Shown here piece by piece: positions 43,516 through 53,036 of a stretch of 64,000 nucleotides of DNA (positions are counted from its first letter, which is position 1; every line of letters begins with the position of its first letter). The stretch spans positions 1,116,001-1,180,000 of the forward strand of contig CAWEXJ010000002.1 in NCBI GenBank assembly GCA_963813035.1, written 5' to 3'. The position numbers and the translations under genes were made by a program. The DNA is from Palsa-744 sp963813035 (lineage in GTDB: Bacteria > Actinomycetota > Thermoleophilia > Solirubrobacterales > Solirubrobacteraceae). A model generated the notes under the pieces. It saw only the letters and a list, made by a program, of their open reading frames with translations, did not search any database and was not told where the DNA came from.

Positions 43516-44490
43516 ATGGGTAGGCGCATGCAGCACAGCACCTCCCGGCTGTCATGCTCGGAGATGGTGAGCAATCGCGCCTGGATCGCATTCGCGGCGA
43601 TGTCTGCAATCTGGGGTGTCCCCTATCTGCTGATCAAGATCGCTGTCGACGGCGGCGTTCCACCGGTGGGGCTCGCCTGGGCTCGGGTCGTCCTCGCAGC
43701 CCTTGTGCTGATCGCGCTCGCGGCCCGGGCAGGCCTGCTTTCCACGCTTCGCGGGCACATGCGCTGGGTGGCAGCCTTCGGCGTGATCGAGGTCGCGTTG
43801 CCATTTCCGCTGATCGGGTTCGGCGAGCGGCACGTGTCCTCGTCTCTCGCTGCGATCCTGATCGCGACCGTGCCGCTGATGATCGCCGTGATCGCGATCG
43901 TCTTTGATTCCAGTGAGCGTCCGACACACGGCCGGATGTCAGGCCTGGGGATCGGCTTCATTGGTGTTGTGGCTCTCCTGGGCGTGGATCTGTCAAGTCA
44001 TCCCGGTGAGCTGGCGGGAGTTGCCGCGATCCTCGGAGCCGCCGTTGGCTATGCACTCGGGCCGATGATCCTCAAGCACCGCCTCGCAGGCCTTGATCCA
44101 CGGGCGGTCATCGGGTCGAGCATGGCGGTGGCCGGCGTGCTCCTGACGCCCGCCGCGATCCTCACGGCGCCCTCGAGCTCGCCCACCGTTGGTGCGCTGT
44201 GCGCGACTGTGGCGCTCGGACTCGTGTGCACCGCACTGGCGTTTGTTGTGTACACGGTCCTCATCGGCGAGGCAGGTCCCAGCCGCGCATCGGTGATCAC
44301 CTATATCAATCCGATCGTGGCCGTCGCGCTCGGTGTTGCGCTGCTCAGTGAGCAGCCCGACGGCGGCACTGTGGCAGGCCTGTTGCTGATCCTTGCGGGC
44401 TCGTGGCTCTCGACCGTCGGTCGTCTACCGCCTGGACTGCTCGGGCGGCTTAGGTCCCCGCGCGCGGGATCCGATGGTTTTTCCCCTTGA
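43516..44490 (+). CDS. EamA/DMT-family exporter
   Basis: A 324-residue protein with ten hydrophobic helices forming two EamA repeats: first WIAFAAMSAIWGVPYLLIKI and second SRASVITYINPIVAVALGVA, the latter holding the usual 'P....l..' helix-4 region. DMT exporters move amino acids, nucleotides or other metabolites. The ATG at 43516 has a GGTGGG-like ribosome site; ATG 43564 (MVSNRAW) would start right at the first helix and is nearly as likely. Confidence 0.88.
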   Translation: MGRRMQHSTSRLSCSEMVSNRAWIAFAAMSAIWGVPYLLIKIAVDGGVPPVGLAWARVVLAALVLIALAARAGLLSTLRGHMRWVAAFGVIEVALPFPLIGFGERHVSSSLAAILIATVPLMIAVIAIVFDSSERPTHGRMSGLGIGFIGVVALLGVDLSSHPGELAGVAAILGAAVGYALGPMILKHRLAGLDPRAVIGSSMAVAGVLLTPAAILTAPSSSPTVGALCATVALGLVCTALAFVVYTVLIGEAGPSRASVITYINPIVAVALGVALLSEQPDGGTVAGLLLILAGSWLSTVGRLPPGLLGRLRSPRAGSDGFSP

Positions 44491-44561
44491 AGCGGCACTC
44501 GGGTTAGGCTGGCCGTGCCGTGTGAATTGGCCTGTGGGCATACCGATCAGAGGGGATACCG

Positions 44562-46034
44562 ATGAGTACGCAGACGACCATCGACAGCGACGAGCTCTTC
44601 ATCGGCGGTGAGTGGATCAAGCCGCAGGGCTCGGGTCGGATCTCCGTGCTGGCCGCCAGCACCGAGGAACCCGCTGGGTCGGTGCCAGAGGGGACGAACG
44701 CCGACATCGATGCGGCGGTGCGGGCGGCGCGCGCGGCATTCGATGATCCCATTGGCTGGTCGTCGTGGTCGAGCGAGGATCGGGCGCAGGCGCTTGAGCG
44801 GCTCGCCGAGGCGCTCGCAGGCCGCGGCGAGGAGATCGCGCATCGCGTCTCGCTGCAGAACGGCATGCCGATCTCATTCGCTCTGCAGGTCGAGGCGCTC
44901 TTCCCGTCCCTGCTGGCCCAGTACTACGCCGGCCTGATCCGTCAGACCCCGCTCGAGGAAGACCGCGCCGGGCTGCTCGGCGGCACCATCCACGTGTTGC
45001 GCAAGCCGGTGGGTGTCGTTGGTGCGATCGTGCCGTGGAACTACCCGCAGACCCTCGCGATGTTCAAGCTCGCGCCACTGCTTGCCGCGGGTTGCACGGT
45101 CGTCATGAAGCCCAGTCCGGAGACCGTGCTCGACGGTCTCCTGCTCGCCGAGGCGATCATCGAGGCCGGTCTTCCGCCCGGCGTGGTGAACCTGGTGCCC
45201 GCCGGCCGCGAGGTGGGCGCCTATCTGATCGAACACCCGGGCGTCGACAAGGTCACCTTCACGGGATCGAGCACATCGGGTCGTGCGATCGCCAGGCGTT
45301 GCGGTGAGCTGCTGCGCCCTGTCACCTTGGAGCTCGGCGGCAAGTCGGCTGCCATCGTGCTGGACGACGCCGACCTCGCCGGTGCCACGGAGGCGCTGTT
45401 CGGGGCGACGATGGCGAACAACGGCCAGACCTGCAACATAGGCACCAGGGTGCTGGCGCCACGCGCCCGTTATGACGAGGTCCTCGAAGTCTTCAGCGGG
45501 CTCGCAGACGCACTCGTGGTGGGTGACTCGCTCGATCCCGCCACCATGGTCGGTCCGGTGGCGAGCGCTCGCCAGCGCGATCGCGTCGAGGGTTACATCG
45601 CGAAGGGCCGCGCCGAGGGCGGACGGGTCGTCGCCGGCGGCGGGCGACCGCCCGAGCAGGAGCGCGGTTGGTTCGTGCAGCCGACGATCTTTGCCGACGT
45701 GCAGAACAGCGACACGATCGCGCGTGAGGAGATCTTCGGTCCGGTGCTCGCGGTGATCCCCTACGACGGCGTCGATCAGGCTGTCGCTATTGCGAACGAC
45801 TCGGAATTCGGGCTGGGGGGCAGCGTGTGGAGCAAGGACCCCGAGCGTGCGCAGAGCGTGGCACGGCGGGTGCAGACCGGCAGCATCGGCATCAACCACT
45901 ACATGCTGGACCCCGCGGCTCCGTTCGGGGGAGTCAAGGCGAGCGGCATCGGGCGAGAGCTGGGACCTGAGGGCTTGGCGGCCTACCTGCAGCTCCAGTC
46001 GATCTACGAGGCCGCGCCACAGGCTGCCGAGTAA
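44562..46034 (+). CDS. NAD(P)+-dependent aldehyde dehydrogenase
   Basis: A 490-residue ALDH superfamily enzyme oxidising an aldehyde to a carboxylate. Catalytic Cys291 is in NNGQTCNIG, general base Glu257 in TLELGGKSA, Asn160 in VPWNYP and Lys183 in VMKPSPE, plus the FTGSSTSGRAI nucleotide loop. Length is normal. ATG 44562 has GAGGGGATACC upstream. Followed by the MFS-cNMP fusion gene with a 42-bp gap, so the two may share a transcript. Substrate cannot be told. Confidence 0.94.
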   Translation: MSTQTTIDSDELFIGGEWIKPQGSGRISVLAASTEEPAGSVPEGTNADIDAAVRAARAAFDDPIGWSSWSSEDRAQALERLAEALAGRGEEIAHRVSLQNGMPISFALQVEALFPSLLAQYYAGLIRQTPLEEDRAGLLGGTIHVLRKPVGVVGAIVPWNYPQTLAMFKLAPLLAAGCTVVMKPSPETVLDGLLLAEAIIEAGLPPGVVNLVPAGREVGAYLIEHPGVDKVTFTGSSTSGRAIARRCGELLRPVTLELGGKSAAIVLDDADLAGATEALFGATMANNGQTCNIGTRVLAPRARYDEVLEVFSGLADALVVGDSLDPATMVGPVASARQRDRVEGYIAKGRAEGGRVVAGGGRPPEQERGWFVQPTIFADVQNSDTIAREEIFGPVLAVIPYDGVDQAVAIANDSEFGLGGSVWSKDPERAQSVARRVQTGSIGINHYMLDPAAPFGGVKASGIGRELGPEGLAAYLQLQSIYEAAPQAAE

Positions 46035-46076
46035 CCCTGATAGCCAGCCGCATCTCGCTCGGTACCTTGCAGCGAG

Positions 46077-47711
46077 ATGATCAGCAGTAGGGGGCGGTTC
46101 AGCCAGGTCCTGAAGACGGTCGCGCGCAACGGCGCTCTCGTCAGGCTGCTGCTTGCCTTCTCGGCAATGACGGTGGCCGAGTACGGGCAATGGGTCGCCC
46201 TGATCGTCTACGCCTACTCCCGTGGAGGGGCATCCGAGGCGGGTCTGGTCGTCATGGTCCAGCTCGTCCCCTCGATTCTGCTGGCTCCGCTCCTCAGCGC
46301 CCACCTGGCCCGTTTCGGCGCCGCCCGCCTTCTTGCCGGCGCCTATCTCCTCGCCACTGTGTCTCTCGCCTGCTCCGGCGTGGCGATCCTCATCGGTGCG
46401 CCGGTGGGCGTGGTCTTTCTCGCCGCGGTCACCTTCTCCGTCTCGCTCGGCGTCGGCAGGCCGCTCCACAATGTCCTCATGCCGCTGGTCGTGCGCCATC
46501 CGGCGGAGCTGGCGTCGGCGAACATCGCGACCAGCTGGGCCGAAGGCTCGGGGGCACTCCTGGGGCCCGCCGCCGCGGGCCTGATGATCAGCACCGATGG
46601 TCCCGGGCTGGCCTGCACGCTGCTCGCGGCCGTCTGTCTGGCAACGCCGCTGCTCGCAGGCATATCTTCCCTGAGCGCCGGGGCCGGGCAGGCAGAAGAC
46701 TCCGAGGGAGGACTGGCGGACCTGCTGGCCGCGGCGCGGGTCATATCGATGCGTCCGGGCACCAGGGCGATCGTCGCGTTTCTTGCAGCTGCCGCTGCGA
46801 TCGAGGGTGCGATCGACCTGCTCGCCGTCGTTCTCGCCGTCGAGGTGCTCGGGGTCGGCCAGGGTGCGGCCGGCTACCTCAGTGCCGCATTCGGTGCCGG
46901 AGGTCTGCTCGGCGCGCTGGGCGCCGTCACGCTCGTCGGCCGGCGGCTGGCCGTGCCCCTCGCAGCCGCCGCGCTGCTCGGCGGGCTCGCTCTCGCCGCG
47001 CTTGCGCTCGTCTCGACCCTGCTCACTGCGTTGGCCCTTCTGGCGCTCGTCGGAGCCTCACGGGCCGTGCAGAACGTGGCGGCACAGACGCTCCTTCAAC
47101 GTTCAACCCCCCTCGATGTTCTGGTCTGCGTGTTCGCCCTTGTCGAGTCCGTGCGCGATCTCGGACTGGGTTTCGGGGCGCTGGTCGTCCCGCTGCTGAT
47201 CGGGGTCGGGGGGGCCACGGCGGCGTTCGTCGGGATGGCATCCCTCGCGCCGATCGTCGTGTTGCTGGTCGGCCGGCGAATTCGCAGGATCGACCGAGAC
47301 GCCTCGATCCCGATCGTCGAGATGGGGATCCTGCGCAACACGCCGATCTTCGGCGCCATGTCCGCCGCCCCGCTTGAGACGCTCGCCCGTGAGGCTCGCT
47401 ACGCGAGCGTGGCCGGCGGGACTCCCATCCTCGTCGAGGGTGACGAGGGGGACAGCTACTACTCGATCACCAGCGGAGCGGTGCTGGTCACCAAAGGCGG
47501 TCGTGAGATCAGGAGCATGTCCAGCGGAGAGGGCTTCGGTGAGATTGCGCTGCTGCATTCGGTCAAGCGGACTGCCACAGTCACAGCAATCACGGACACG
47601 ACAGTTCTCCGCGTTCCCCGAGACACGTTTCTGACGGCGCTGGGTGCACACACCGCGGTGTCCGCGGCAGCCGGCCGGGTTGCGACCGGCTTTCTCCGCG
47701 ACGCCGAGTGA
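46077..47711 (+). CDS. MFS transporter fused to a cyclic-nucleotide-binding domain
   Basis: A 544-residue protein. Residues ~15-400 are a 12-helix MFS body, MFS_3/enterobactin-exporter-like (AEYGQWVALIVYAYSRGGAS; PLHNVLMPLVVRHPAEL; LLQRSTPLDVLVCVFALVES). Residues ~415-540 form a cNMP-binding beta barrel: GGTPILVEGDEGDSYYSITS, then SSGEGFGEIALLHSVKRTATV with the phosphate-binding cassette GFGEIALL and an Arg in RTATV. Fusions of this kind suggest transport gated by cAMP, cGMP or a related ligand. Transported substrate unknown. The fusion is continuous in one frame with no sign of assembly artefact. Confidence 0.88.
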   Translation: MISSRGRFSQVLKTVARNGALVRLLLAFSAMTVAEYGQWVALIVYAYSRGGASEAGLVVMVQLVPSILLAPLLSAHLARFGAARLLAGAYLLATVSLACSGVAILIGAPVGVVFLAAVTFSVSLGVGRPLHNVLMPLVVRHPAELASANIATSWAEGSGALLGPAAAGLMISTDGPGLACTLLAAVCLATPLLAGISSLSAGAGQAEDSEGGLADLLAAARVISMRPGTRAIVAFLAAAAAIEGAIDLLAVVLAVEVLGVGQGAAGYLSAAFGAGGLLGALGAVTLVGRRLAVPLAAAALLGGLALAALALVSTLLTALALLALVGASRAVQNVAAQTLLQRSTPLDVLVCVFALVESVRDLGLGFGALVVPLLIGVGGATAAFVGMASLAPIVVLLVGRRIRRIDRDASIPIVEMGILRNTPIFGAMSAAPLETLAREARYASVAGGTPILVEGDEGDSYYSITSGAVLVTKGGREIRSMSSGEGFGEIALLHSVKRTATVTAITDTTVLRVPRDTFLTALGAHTAVSAAAGRVATGFLRDAE

Positions 47712-47812
47712 GCGCACGGCACCAGCGGGGCGCTGCTAGCCTCGGATATCGAGCGCCTGGATTTTATGATTCGGGCGCCCGGAAGGTAAGTCCCCCTCGG
47801 CAGGAGCCCGCA

Positions 47813-48448
47813 ATGCCGCCCCATCTCACCCAGGAGCAGCGCCGGGCCGAGACACGCGGCAAGCTGCTCGACGCGACCGTGCGGTCGCTCGCCGAAAGCG
47901 GCTACGCACAGACGACCACCCGCGCCGTCGCCGCGCTGGCCGGCCTTTCTCCCGGCGCGATGGCCCACTACTTCCCGCGCCGCGTCGACCTGCTCGCCGC
48001 GGCCATGGAGCAGCTGATCGACGAACGCATCGCAGCATGGCGCGAGGCCTCAGACGCGTTGCAAGCCGATCCCGACCGGGTTCCCGCGCTTCTGGACCGC
48101 GCGTGGCAGGACTTCAGTGGGCCGACCTTCGGCGTCTTCGTCAAGGTGTGGGCGGCCGCAGCCGACGAGCCCGAGCTGTACGAGCGGCTGGCGGAGGGCG
48201 AGGAGCGGATCGCCCGCTCGGTCACCGCGGCCGGAGTCGCGATGCTGCGCGGCATCGAAATGCCCGAGGGATGGGAGGGCCGCCTGCTGATTGCGTTCGC
48301 AGCCGTGCGCGGCCTGGCACTGACTGAGCATTTTGAGCCGCGTGGGCGCGCCCAGCCGGACCCTTGGCCGACGGCCCGGGCAACCCTCCTCTCCTTTCTG
48401 GGAGAAAGGCCCCAGCTGGACAGGGCGGGTGATGGCCGGCCAGCCTGA
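47813..48448 (+). CDS. TetR/AcrR family transcriptional regulator
   Basis: A 211-residue repressor. HTH: RGKLLDATVRSLAESGYAQT, TTRAVAALAGLSPGAMAHYF. The C-terminal ligand-binding helices follow (RVPALLDRAWQDFSGPTFGV). ATG 47813 is preceded by GGCAGGAGCCCGCA; the longer frame overlaps the end of the MFS-cNMP gene. It may regulate that transporter or the secreted hydrolase downstream. No clear palindrome was picked out nearby. Confidence 0.9.
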   Translation: MPPHLTQEQRRAETRGKLLDATVRSLAESGYAQTTTRAVAALAGLSPGAMAHYFPRRVDLLAAAMEQLIDERIAAWREASDALQADPDRVPALLDRAWQDFSGPTFGVFVKVWAAAADEPELYERLAEGEERIARSVTAAGVAMLRGIEMPEGWEGRLLIAFAAVRGLALTEHFEPRGRAQPDPWPTARATLLSFLGERPQLDRAGDGRPA

Positions 48449-48603
48449 GCGAAACTAATCGGCCAAATGTCAGATATCTTTCAGACGCTTGACATCTAAG
48501 TTTGGTGCGGTTACGTTTGCCTGACCCGCAATCGGGGTCACTGATCGGTGCCGGGGAGGGAATCGATCCAACAGCGCTGACGGGCCGAGTGCTGCCGCGG
48601 CGC

Positions 48604-50457
48604 ATGGAGGAATACCCAAAGGTGCCGACCGGAACACGAGGCAGGACTCAGCTACGCCGAACAGTGGGCCTTCTCTGCCGGGGCTTGGCGCTTGCCCTCC
48701 TCTCCTCGGGCCTGATGGCCTCCGGCGCCAGTGCATCGGTGGACATGTGCAACGTCCCGATCACCATGAGCGACGGCACGGTGCTCCGCGCGAACATCTT
48801 CCTTCCGGACACCACGGGCCGCTACCCCACGATCCTGACGGCGACCGGTTACAACAAGGACGCTGAGAACCCCCTCGGCCAGGATTGCTCGGGCTCGGAA
48901 GGGACCGGTGGCGCCGGCAGCGGGCTGACGGGAAAGGGCTACGCGGTGATGGTGTTCGATGATCGTGGCACGGGCGCGAGCGGCGGAAAGTGGGACTCGT
49001 GGGGCGAACAGAGCCAGCAGGACTACAAGCAGGTGCTCGACTGGATCCAGGCGCAGCCCTGGTCGAACGAGAACGTGGCGACCACAGGCCAGTCCTATCT
49101 GGGGATCACCTCACTGCTGATCGCCGAGGCTGATGCCGCGCGAGTCGCCGAAGGCAAGCGTCGCGCGGTGCAGGCCGTGTGGGCGGACATCCCGATGGCA
49201 GACGCCTACCGCGACGTCACCTTCCAGGGTGGGGCGGTCGACTCCGGCTTCATACCCTTGTGGCTGGGTCTCGTCGACGTGCTCTCAGACCTGCCGCCGT
49301 CATCGCTGAGCAGCGATCCCGAAGAAGCGGCGAAGGTCTATCTCGAACATCTCTTCGGCAACGCCGAATTCGCAGTAACCAATCTTCTGGGTGCGGCGCT
49401 TGGCGCCGAAAGCTCCTATGACGGCCCCTTCTACCGGGAGCGCTCACCGGTCGTGCGCGCAGGTGAAATCAAGGTGCCCGTGGTGATCCAGGGTGGCTGG
49501 TATGACATCTTCCAGCGCGGCGAGCCGCTGCTGTGGGAATCGCTGAAACACTCGCGCGACCGGGTGCTGTTCATGTCGCCGCACTACCACACCACCGAAG
49601 GCCCGGCGATGGAAGACCCGAACGTCAAGCAGGAATGGTTCAGCCATTGGCTGTTGAAAACAGACAACGGCGTTCAGCACACGGCGAAGGTGAACCTGTT
49701 CTCGATCAACGGCGAACACTGGGAACGCGCGACCCGTTTCCCGCTGCCCAAAACGCAATATCGGCGTCTGTACCTGAGCGGCGCCGCATCCGGATCCTCG
49801 ACGCTCTCCCTGCACGACGGATCGCTGACCGCTGCGCCGCCGGCAAGCGAAGCCGGCGACACCGAGCCGCTGCTTCCCGCCTCGAGCCCATGCTCGCGGT
49901 TGACCGCGCAATGGACCGCGGGCGCGGCCTCGAACAGCTTGTGTGACACCAACAACGACACCTATGAGGCGACGGCGCTGACCTACACGACCCCGCCGGT
50001 GCAGTCGGCGACAAAGATCACGGGGCTGATCACAGCAAACCTGTGGGCGAGTTTGAGCACAACCGATGCGACGCTCATCGCCGTCCTCAGCGAAGTCGAA
50101 CCGTCAGGCGCATCGAACCAGATCACGGCCGGATTCCTGCTCGCCAGCCAGCGCGCGGTCGACCCGGCGCTGTCGACCTATGGGCCCAAACACCTGATGA
50201 TTCGCCCCTGGCATCCCTATACGAAAGAAAGCCAGCAGGCGGTCACGCCGGGCGAACCGACCGAATACAAGGTGGAGATCTATCCGACCTCGGAGATCGT
50301 CAGGCCCGGCAACCGGCTGCGGCTCACGATCGGCACGGCAAATACGTTCACGACACTCACGCCGCTCACCGATCTGGGCCAGGAGCTGGGCGGCACGATC
50401 ACGGTGCTGCACGACAGCCAGCACCCCTCCAACGTGCTGTTGCCCTACGCGCCGTAG
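48604..50457 (+). CDS. Secreted CocE/NonD family hydrolase (X-Pro dipeptidyl-peptidase-like)
   Basis: A 617-residue exported serine hydrolase. A basic signal peptide (~residues 16-45, VGLLCRGLALALLSSGLMAS) leads to the mature start SVDMCN. The alpha/beta domain shows strand AVMVFDDRGTGASGGKWDSW, nucleophile Ser164 in ATTGQSYLG and GGWYDIF before the catalytic Asp; the C-terminal half is the jelly-roll domain of CocE/PepX enzymes (RLTIGTANTFTTLTPLTDLG). It may hydrolyse esters, acylated compounds or peptides outside the cell. ATG 48604 chosen because the signal peptide follows it. Confidence 0.9.
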   Translation: MEEYPKVPTGTRGRTQLRRTVGLLCRGLALALLSSGLMASGASASVDMCNVPITMSDGTVLRANIFLPDTTGRYPTILTATGYNKDAENPLGQDCSGSEGTGGAGSGLTGKGYAVMVFDDRGTGASGGKWDSWGEQSQQDYKQVLDWIQAQPWSNENVATTGQSYLGITSLLIAEADAARVAEGKRRAVQAVWADIPMADAYRDVTFQGGAVDSGFIPLWLGLVDVLSDLPPSSLSSDPEEAAKVYLEHLFGNAEFAVTNLLGAALGAESSYDGPFYRERSPVVRAGEIKVPVVIQGGWYDIFQRGEPLLWESLKHSRDRVLFMSPHYHTTEGPAMEDPNVKQEWFSHWLLKTDNGVQHTAKVNLFSINGEHWERATRFPLPKTQYRRLYLSGAASGSSTLSLHDGSLTAAPPASEAGDTEPLLPASSPCSRLTAQWTAGAASNSLCDTNNDTYEATALTYTTPPVQSATKITGLITANLWASLSTTDATLIAVLSEVEPSGASNQITAGFLLASQRAVDPALSTYGPKHLMIRPWHPYTKESQQAVTPGEPTEYKVEIYPTSEIVRPGNRLRLTIGTANTFTTLTPLTDLGQELGGTITVLHDSQHPSNVLLPYAP

Positions 50458-50569
50458 ATAGGGCGGGCTTGGAGCGACGTTCGCGCCGGCGCGCGGGCGT
50501 CGCTCGCTCTCGCACGGCTGTCGCACTGGCCCTCGTCACAAAATCCGGGCCGCTGGCAATCTAGGTGTG

Positions 50570-51103
50570 ATGGCTGATCCCGAGGGCTTTGTGCCCTTCT
50601 ACCAAGCTGAGGCTGAGGCGGTGTTGATGTTTCTCACAAGGCGGACGCTCGATGGCGAGGTCGCGCTCGAACTGACGGCGGAGACCTTTGCTCAGGCATG
50701 GCTCGGCTGGTCGCGCGTGCGCACCGACAGCGAGGAGGAGATGCGGGCGTGGCTGTTCACGATCGCCCGTCGACAGCTCGGCCGCTACTTCCGTCGCGGA
50801 CATGCCCAGCGTGATGCGCTGCGACGCCTGGGGATGCGCACTCCGGTCGCTCACGAGGACGACCTCGAGGCGATCGAGGCGGCAGCGGGCGTCGAGGCGT
50901 TTCGCCCCGAGCTGGCCGCGGAGCTGGGGCAGCTCACCGCGGATCAGCGAGACGCACTGCAGCTGCGGGTGATCGAGGAGATGCCCTATGAGGAGGTCGC
51001 GGTGCGCCTGGGGGTCTCCGAGCCAACGGCTCGCGCTCGCGTTTCGCGCGCCCTCAGGGCGATGCAGAATTCACTGACCGTCACATGGGGAGGTGCCCGA
51101 TGA
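50570..51103 (+). CDS. ECF-type sigma factor
   Basis: A 177-residue sigma factor. Region 2: VPFYQAEAEAVLMFLTRRTL, ETFAQAWLGW, EMRAWLFTIARRQLGRYFRR. Region 4: LTADQRDALQLRVIEEMPYE, EVAVRLGVSEPTARARVSRA. ATG 50570 is directly preceded by an in-frame GTG (50567). The next gene starts inside its stop (ATGA), coupling it to a single-TM protein that is probably its regulator. Confidence 0.9.
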   Translation: MADPEGFVPFYQAEAEAVLMFLTRRTLDGEVALELTAETFAQAWLGWSRVRTDSEEEMRAWLFTIARRQLGRYFRRGHAQRDALRRLGMRTPVAHEDDLEAIEAAAGVEAFRPELAAELGQLTADQRDALQLRVIEEMPYEEVAVRLGVSEPTARARVSRALRAMQNSLTVTWGGAR

Positions 51104-52452
51104 GCTACAGATTCCGTGCATTGGAGACGCTCGAGAGCGAGTTGCGACGCGTCGTGGAGGAACCGGCCAGGCGCCAACGGAGAAGCTGGTCGCCGGTACC
51201 ACGACGGGCCGGTTGGGGGCTGGTCGTCCCCCTTGCGGGGGCGCTCCTCGCCGGCGGGACGATCGCTCTCGCAGCCACGGGAGTCATCCTCACCGGTTCG
51301 GCGGTGCCCGCGGCTCCGCCCGTTGGGCCATCAGAAGGTATCGGGGCTTCGATCTCATCTCGGGTGCTTCCGCTGCAGGTCCGCGACCCTGCCGGGGGCC
51401 TGCCGTGGGGCATGCGGATCGTGGAAACCTCGCGCGGCCTCGTGTGCGCGCAGGTCGGAAGGCTCGACAACGGAACGCTCGGAGAGCTCGGCACGGACGG
51501 GGCCTTCAACGACGATGGTCTCTTCCATCCGTTTCCCTCAGCCGTCGAACAGTCATTCCCGGGCGGCTCGACAGAAGACGGGACCGAGATAGAAGGAGGG
51601 ACCTGCACGCTTGGTGGAAGCGGCGGAACAGCTTGGGGCAGCGCCGTCGCGGCCGAACTCTGGGGCGTCGACGAGAACGCCGCCTTCGCCCACGGCCATT
51701 TCATCCCGGCGAGCCCACAGGGGCGTGACATCAGCTACGGGCTGCTTGGCCCTCACGCGGTGCGGGTCAGCTACCGCGAAGGCACCTCAACGCACAGCCA
51801 GGAAGTCGTGCCGGATGTTGGGGCCTATCTGATCGTGCAGCCGGCGGCTGCAGGCAGCGACCACGAAGGCTCTGGAGAGGCGCCCGGAACGCAGACTCCC
51901 GGCGCGGGACCTGGGACCGTCGGTGCCGTGAGCTCCATCACCTACCTCAACAACGGCACCTATTGCGAAAACGGCTACGACGCCCGCGATGGCGCCACGG
52001 TAGCGGTCACCCGCACCTGCCCACCCGCCGGCGCACCCGCCCCGCCCGTGCAGGCGAGCCAGGCGGCTCTCACTCGGGTGCATCCGTCGATCCACTATGA
52101 GCTCCACGCGGGCCGGGTGACGGCCGCCGAGATCTCATTCGCGGCGCCCTTCGCGGTCCATGGCGCTGCCCAGAACTACTCAGTGTCCAGTGAGGGCTGT
52201 GGTGCCCACGGGGAAGGCTCCGGTGCGGCGGTCTTCAACCATGACGTCGCCAAGGGCGGGATCGTGCATCTGCTCCTGCGCTACCCGTTCGCGGCAAGCT
52301 GCTCGGGCTCAGGGCGATCCATCGAAATTCTGTTCGAGTCCTCGGCCGCGGCTGCCAGGCGAACCCCCGGGCACTCGCCGGGCCAGCTCCTGCTCGCGAC
52401 CATGACGATCCGGCTCCCCAGAGGCGAGCAGGGGGCAGCTCCGCCGCGCTGA
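51100..52452 (+). CDS. Single-TM extracytoplasmic protein coupled to the sigma factor
   Basis: A 450-residue protein. A ~35-residue cytosolic N-terminus (RFRALETLESELRRVVEEPA) precedes one TM helix (~40-65, WGLVVPLAGALLAGGTIALA) and a large extracytoplasmic region with Gly/Pro-rich linker, e.g. SGEAPGTQTPGAGPGTVGAV, and paired Cys (TYCENGYD, TRTCPP). ATGA overlap with the sigma gene. The layout fits a membrane partner of the ECF factor, although the canonical anti-sigma zinc motif (H-x3-C-x2-C) is absent. Ligand or function unknown. Confidence 0.7.
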   Translation: MSYRFRALETLESELRRVVEEPARRQRRSWSPVPRRAGWGLVVPLAGALLAGGTIALAATGVILTGSAVPAAPPVGPSEGIGASISSRVLPLQVRDPAGGLPWGMRIVETSRGLVCAQVGRLDNGTLGELGTDGAFNDDGLFHPFPSAVEQSFPGGSTEDGTEIEGGTCTLGGSGGTAWGSAVAAELWGVDENAAFAHGHFIPASPQGRDISYGLLGPHAVRVSYREGTSTHSQEVVPDVGAYLIVQPAAAGSDHEGSGEAPGTQTPGAGPGTVGAVSSITYLNNGTYCENGYDARDGATVAVTRTCPPAGAPAPPVQASQAALTRVHPSIHYELHAGRVTAAEISFAAPFAVHGAAQNYSVSSEGCGAHGEGSGAAVFNHDVAKGGIVHLLLRYPFAASCSGSGRSIEILFESSAAAARRTPGHSPGQLLLATMTIRLPRGEQGAAPPR

Positions 52453-52517
52453 GCGGTGCCCGGCTCCGGGTAAATGGCCTCAGCGAGTCTCGCGACTGGC
52501 TGAGGCCACTGCTCGGG

Positions 52518-53036
52518 TCACGGCCGGCGGTCATGGCGCTGGAGCTGGCGCGACTGCGCGGCTTCCAGGCGCAGCAGGCCGTCGGCCGCACGCTGACGGG
52601 CGGCCTCGGCTCGGGCGAGGGTCTCCTCTGCTCTCAGGCGCAGCGCCGCCTGTAGCTCTTCGACCGCTATCGCCTGGTCATCCGGAGTGTTGGGAGCGAT
52701 CTGGGAGTCGGTGTCCAGGTCGACCTGCTGTTCGTCGAGAACGTCCTGGCGAACTCCCTGGGCGAGCTGTGTCTGGTCGATCTGGGCCTGGTGCGCGTCC
52801 TGGCGGTCCTGCTGGAGCCCGAGGTCGGTGCTGCGATCGAGGTCCGATCGATTGACTCCGTGCAGCTCGGGCTCCCCGGCTGCGAGCGCCGCAGCGGCGG
52901 CGTCGAGCGGTTCCTGCTCGCGGTCGACACGCGCCTGCTCGCGGTCGGCGATCCCCTGATCGAGATCCACCACCGCCTGTTCCTGGTCGAGGTCGCTCTG
53001 CAGGCTCCGCTGTTCCTTCTCGGTGGCTTCGCTCAT
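52518..53036 (-). CDS. Gln/Asp-rich coiled-coil protein coupled to PAS-EAL gene
   Basis: A 172-residue soluble protein made almost wholly of coiled-coil-like repeats rich in Leu-Asp-Gln and Arg-Glu-Gln (LDQEQAVVDLDQGIADREQA, QDRQDAHQAQIDQTQLAQ), with no Cys and no aromatic residues in long stretches. The ATG at 53036 overlaps the stop of the PAS-EAL gene (ATGA), so both come from one transcript. It may be a structural or signalling partner of the phosphodiesterase. No family recognised. Confidence 0.65.
   Translation of the reverse strand: MSEATEKEQRSLQSDLDQEQAVVDLDQGIADREQARVDREQEPLDAAAAALAAGEPELHGVNRSDLDRSTDLGLQQDRQDAHQAQIDQTQLAQGVRQDVLDEQQVDLDTDSQIAPNTPDDQAIAVEELQAALRLRAEETLARAEAARQRAADGLLRLEAAQSRQLQRHDRRP

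Noticed and set aside
44874..46499. 541-codon minus-strand ORF opposite aldehyde dehydrogenase
   Set aside because: Antisense shadow spanning two well-supported plus-strand genes; Asp/His/Arg-rich product with no family features.
46190..47377. 395-codon plus-strand ORF inside the MFS-cNMP gene
   Set aside because: Out-of-frame Arg/Gly-rich shadow of the transporter; the transporter frame has clear TM helices and a cNMP site.
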